From Clostridia bacterium (GTDB lineage: Bacteria > Bacillota_A > Clostridia > Oscillospirales > Acutalibacteraceae): a stretch of 9,230 bases of DNA. This document shows, in pieces, positions 6,605 to 9,230 of the stretch; positions within the stretch are counted from its first letter, which is position 1; each line of letters starts with the position of its first letter. The notes under the pieces were generated by a model. That model was not told where the DNA came from. It saw only the letters and a list, made by a program, of their open reading frames with translations, and made no database searches. The stretch covers positions 1-9,230 of the forward strand of contig JAILQN010000277.1 in assembly GCA_024699005.1 (NCBI GenBank), given 5' to 3'. Position numbers and translations under genes: made by a program.

Positions 6605-8146
6605 ATGAAAAAACAAGTCACGTCGGTTTTTTCCGTATTTCTGTGTATCATTCTTCTGTTCTGCTCCGTCGCGGTCGCCGGAGCGGACGGTGAACCTGCG
6701 GCGAGCGAATGTCCGGTGATCTTTATCAAGGGATTCGCGTCCTCGCCGATCCTGGATATTTCGGGCGAGCAGCTGTTCCCGCCTGACGTCTCCGGGCTGC
6801 TGAAATCCTCGGAAAAGGAACTGCGGCCTATAATCAGGGGAGTGATAAGCGGCGATTACAGCCTGCTGCGCGAGCCTGTGAACCGGATACTGGATCTTGC
6901 GATCCAGGGCATCGCCTTTGATGAGAACGGAGACCCCATAGCCCCGACACGTGTGGCTTATGTCGATCCCACGCCTGAGGAACTCGCCGAAAAAAAACAT
7001 GACAAAACCGGCTATACAGCCGAGGATCCGATATTCTACTGCTTTGACTGGAGACAGGATCTCCGGACTCTTGCCGCCGGACTGAATGATTTTATCGGAT
7101 ACGTACTGGAGAATACCGGGGCCGAAAAAGTCCGCATAATAGCGTCAAGCATGGGCACCTGTGTGCTTGCGACTTATCTGCACGATTATGACTTTGAAAA
7201 CGTCAGATCATTCGTGATGCTGGAGGGCGCCGTCAACGGAGTTTCCGCGGCGGGCAAGGCGTTCTGCGGCGAGCTGGAGCTTGATGCCGCGTCGGCAGTA
7301 AGGTTTTTCGACGCCATCGCCGGGACGGAATTCGGCGGGATGCTGGTAAAAGCCCTGCTGAACGCGGCGTATCAGGTGGGGGACGCCGAAAAACTCATCG
7401 GAAGACTCAACGGGATTTTGGCGGAGATATACGGGTATCTTATCCGTGAGTCCCTCGGGCGCGTATTCGCGCGTTTCCCGGGTATGTGGGCGCTGGTGCC
7501 CTACGAGTCCTACGATAAGGCGATGGAGGTCATGGGGCAGACCGGTATATCGGATGAACTGAAGGCCAAGACCGACTATTACCATAACGAAATACAGGCC
7601 AACCTGTTTGAAATAACCGAGAGCGCGAAAGAAGCCGGAATCAATTTCGCGGTGGTGGCAAAATACGGCTATATGGCGCCTCCAGTTGCAGAGAGCGAAT
7701 TCGATGAGATCGGCGATCTCGTGATCGGGACAGGCAGGGAATCCTTCGGCGCCGTATGCGCCAAGGCCGGCACCGTGTTGGAGCCTGGATCACAGACTGT
7801 CGGCGACGGGCACGATCATATGTCCGCAGACGGAATGATCGACGCTTCGGCTTGCCGTTATCCGGAGAACACCTGGTTCCTCAAGAACATAAACCATATG
7901 GATCATCCCGATGAGGAACTGGCTTTGTGCGAATACCTGCTCTCTGACGGCGCGATGAAGACCGTATCCGACAACGAAAGCTATCCGCAGTTCCTGATTT
8001 ATAACGACGAAGGATTGGCTCCGCTGACTGCGGACAACGATTATTCAAGATACGAGGAGCCAATTCGTTCTCAGAGATTTTTCGACAGGGTCCGGAGCTT
8101 TTTCGAGGCGTTTTTCGCAGCGATCAAAGTACTGTTCAAAAGATAG
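6605..8146 (+). CDS. Secreted LCAT-like alpha/beta hydrolase (putative lipase/acyltransferase)
   Basis: This 513-residue exported enzyme probably cleaves or transfers acyl esters outside the cell. A signal peptide is evident: MKKQ, hydrophobic VTSVFSVFLCIILLFCSVAVAGA, likely cleavage near residue 27. The oxyanion-side motif PVIFIKGFASSP (37-48) and FDWR (147-150, cf. YDWR) resemble the lecithin:cholesterol acyltransferase family. The nucleophile elbow is ASSMG (S182), with Ala-Ser replacing the usual Gly-His/Tyr. The acid is probably D401 or D404 in VGDGHDHMS, and the base H431 in INHMDH, an order and spacing like LCAT. The last ~25 residues, RFFDRVRSFFEAFFAAIKVLFKR, form a basic-aromatic amphipathic tail that may bind the membrane. 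The start has AGGAG (6592-6596) 8 nt upstream. Coupling with glpK, taking up released glycerol, is an inference. The substrate is unknown. Confidence 0.82.
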   Translation: MKKQVTSVFSVFLCIILLFCSVAVAGADGEPAASECPVIFIKGFASSPILDISGEQLFPPDVSGLLKSSEKELRPIIRGVISGDYSLLREPVNRILDLAIQGIAFDENGDPIAPTRVAYVDPTPEELAEKKHDKTGYTAEDPIFYCFDWRQDLRTLAAGLNDFIGYVLENTGAEKVRIIASSMGTCVLATYLHDYDFENVRSFVMLEGAVNGVSAAGKAFCGELELDAASAVRFFDAIAGTEFGGMLVKALLNAAYQVGDAEKLIGRLNGILAEIYGYLIRESLGRVFARFPGMWALVPYESYDKAMEVMGQTGISDELKAKTDYYHNEIQANLFEITESAKEAGINFAVVAKYGYMAPPVAESEFDEIGDLVIGTGRESFGAVCAKAGTVLEPGSQTVGDGHDHMSADGMIDASACRYPENTWFLKNINHMDHPDEELALCEYLLSDGAMKTVSDNESYPQFLIYNDEGLAPLTADNDYSRYEEPIRSQRFFDRVRSFFEAFFAAIKVLFKR

Positions 8147-8164
8147 AATATAACAATATGGATA

Positions 8165-9031
8165 TCAGAAATCCCACTCCGGAATAAACCCGGCGTCGGC
8201 AGAGTCAAAATCCTGCACGTAGCCGTCCGTTATTCCGCAAAGATACATATAATCGACCGCGCGCTCATATTCCGCGCGGCTGATTTTTTGCCGCAGTTCC
8301 GGAAATGCACAGTCGGCGGGCGGGGTATACTGGCTCATCAGACTGAACATGACCTGACCCGGTGCGAATTCCGAGGACACCCAGTCTATAACGTTGAGGG
8401 TATTTTCAAGCGCCCCGGGCAGCATAAGATGGCGTATGATGACGCCTTTTTCCATGATCCCGTCGGAATCGAGCCTGTAAGCGCCGACCTGACGGTACAT
8501 CTCGCGTATGGCGGCGGCCGCCGTCTCCGGGTAATCCGGCGCGCGGGAGTATCTGTCCGCGATCTCCCGGTTCATATATTTGAGATCCGGCAAAAAGATC
8601 TGCACCTTGTTTTCAAACATACGCAGGGTATCCACGCTGTCGTAAGCGCTTGTGTTGAAGACGACCGGAACGGGCGGCTGCGGATCAAGTGATTGAAGCA
8701 CCTGAACAGAATAATGCGTCGGAGTCACAAGATTGATATTGACGCAGCCTTGGTCAATTAGTTCATTATAGATCTGACGCAGGCGGTCGACCGTGATGTC
8801 CCGGCCTTTGAGCCCCGCGGATATCTCTCTGTTCTGACAGAAGACGCATTTCATATTGCAGCCTGAAAAGAATACGGCGCCGCTCCCGCCGAACGCGGAA
8901 AGACAGGGCTCCTCCCAAAAATGGGGGGCGGCTCTTGCTATCCGGAGACTTTCCCCGGCGTCGCAGACGCCCCGGGAATTGCTGCGGTCAGCGCCGCAAT
9001 TCCGCGGGCAGATATTACATTTTTCGCTCAT
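8165..9031 (-). CDS. PflX-like radical SAM protein (pyruvate formate-lyase-activating enzyme homologue)
   Basis: This 288-residue protein belongs to the radical SAM superfamily; the CNMKCVFCQN motif supplies C58, C62 and C65 for the [4Fe-4S] cluster that cleaves S-adenosylmethionine. A second cysteine set precedes it, C5-x2-C8-x3-C12-x10-C23 (CNICPRNC...GVC), typical of the PflX/COG1313 branch and probably another metal site. FFSGCNMKC, LVTPTHY (101-107), FNTSAYDS (125-132), FLPDLKY (146-152) and HLMLPG (201-206) are familiar blocks of this branch, and the C-terminus GFIPEWDF is also of the expected kind. It acts in the cytoplasm, presumably generating a glycyl radical or modifying a protein; no partner glycyl-radical enzyme is in the window. 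The gene is convergent with the hydrolase (18-base gap). The start ATG at 9031 has no strong Shine-Dalgarno, which is unlike the other genes here. Confidence 0.92.
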   Translation of the reverse strand: MSEKCNICPRNCGADRSNSRGVCDAGESLRIARAAPHFWEEPCLSAFGGSGAVFFSGCNMKCVFCQNREISAGLKGRDITVDRLRQIYNELIDQGCVNINLVTPTHYSVQVLQSLDPQPPVPVVFNTSAYDSVDTLRMFENKVQIFLPDLKYMNREIADRYSRAPDYPETAAAAIREMYRQVGAYRLDSDGIMEKGVIIRHLMLPGALENTLNVIDWVSSEFAPGQVMFSLMSQYTPPADCAFPELRQKISRAEYERAVDYMYLCGITDGYVQDFDSADAGFIPEWDF

Positions 9032-9230
9032 ATTTTTGTAACAGTTGACAATATTTTTCGGTGTTCCGTTCGAACTGATACTACCACTTTGCGTTCCTGA
9101 TTGTGTTAATAAAGTGTAAAGAATATCGGTATTGTCAAAATCACTATTTTTGATATGCTTAAAAATAAAATATTCGGTATTGCATCCGAACTTTTCGTCC
9201 GGCGGCTTTTTTGTGTATCATTCCCATTGA
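9032..9230. other. AT-rich upstream region of the radical SAM gene
   Basis: This stretch contains no gene that I can support. A minus-strand TTGACA (complement of 9133-9138) could be a -35 box, but the -10 candidates (CTTTAT, TTTATT at 18-19 nt) are poor. TTGACAATA (9045-9053) and its reverse complement (9130-9138) form a 9-bp inverted pair about 76 nt apart, and GTTCGAAC (9068-9075) is a perfect palindrome. Near 9185-9201 the minus strand can fold as CCGGAC-GAAAA-GTTCGG (one G-U pair); on the plus strand the same site is followed by CGGCTTTTTT. Confidence 0.4.

Noticed and set aside
8147..8164. Bidirectional terminator between the convergent hydrolase and radical SAM genes
   Set aside because: The 18-base gap is AT-rich without a GC stem or T-tract.
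9060..9115. Possible c-di-GMP (GEMM) riboswitch, because the minus strand has GGAACGCAAAG
   Set aside because: The required GGCAAACC-type partner segment and tetraloop receptor are absent, so the resemblance is limited to a short string.

Overview
The window reads as a chromosomal segment of an anaerobic Firmicute, most likely an uncultured Clostridia/Oscillospirales-type gut bacterium. The reasons are a YtrA-type GntR regulator with an ABC pair, strong AGGAGG-like ribosome binding sites, a PflX-like radical SAM protein, and moderately GC-rich coding DNA (one counted 60-base block of glpK is 63% GC). No rRNA, tRNA, CRISPR, phage or transposase gene is visible, and the lineage call is an inference.

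Layout. (1) 2-3171 (+) is a tightly packed operon: the end of a YtrA-family repressor, an ABC ATPase overlapping it by 8 bases, and a nine-helix permease with a large extracytoplasmic C-terminal domain overlapping the ATPase by 29 bases. (2) 3237-4337 (+) is a membrane-anchored YkuE-like metallophosphoesterase. (3) 4332-4940 is an unusual low-GC cassette: a four-helix-bundle (S23/IVP family) gene bounded by 30-nt near-perfect inverted repeats, with a 59-nt direct repeat on each side of the gene, hairpins and heptad repeats. (4) 5010-6527 (+) is glpK (glycerol kinase), with a near-consensus sigma-A promoter that starts 13 nt after the cassette ends. (5) 6533-6579 is a second, unrelated heptad repeat array that ends in an 11-bp perfect hairpin. 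(6) 6605-8146 (+) is a secreted LCAT-like alpha/beta hydrolase. (7) 8165-9031 (-) is a PflX-like radical SAM protein, convergent with the hydrolase, followed by about 200 bases of AT-rich upstream DNA.

Functional reading. The first three genes form one autoregulated ABC transport/export module. A secreted lipase-like enzyme next to glycerol kinase suggests glycerol release followed by phosphorylation, but neither glpF nor glpD is present, so this link is only inferred. The most interesting part is the cassette at 4332-4940. It has the architecture of a 23S rRNA intervening sequence (inverted repeats closing a loop that holds an S23-family ORF) but sits between two protein genes. Its 5' leader has a putative four-codon mini-ORF (Met-Phe-Pro-Pro-stop) whose stop codon lies in the arm of a hairpin that covers part of the Shine-Dalgarno of the four-helix-bundle gene. 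The same leader recurs after the gene in a solo, MITE-like form. I propose it as a candidate undescribed small mobile or RNA-processing element.
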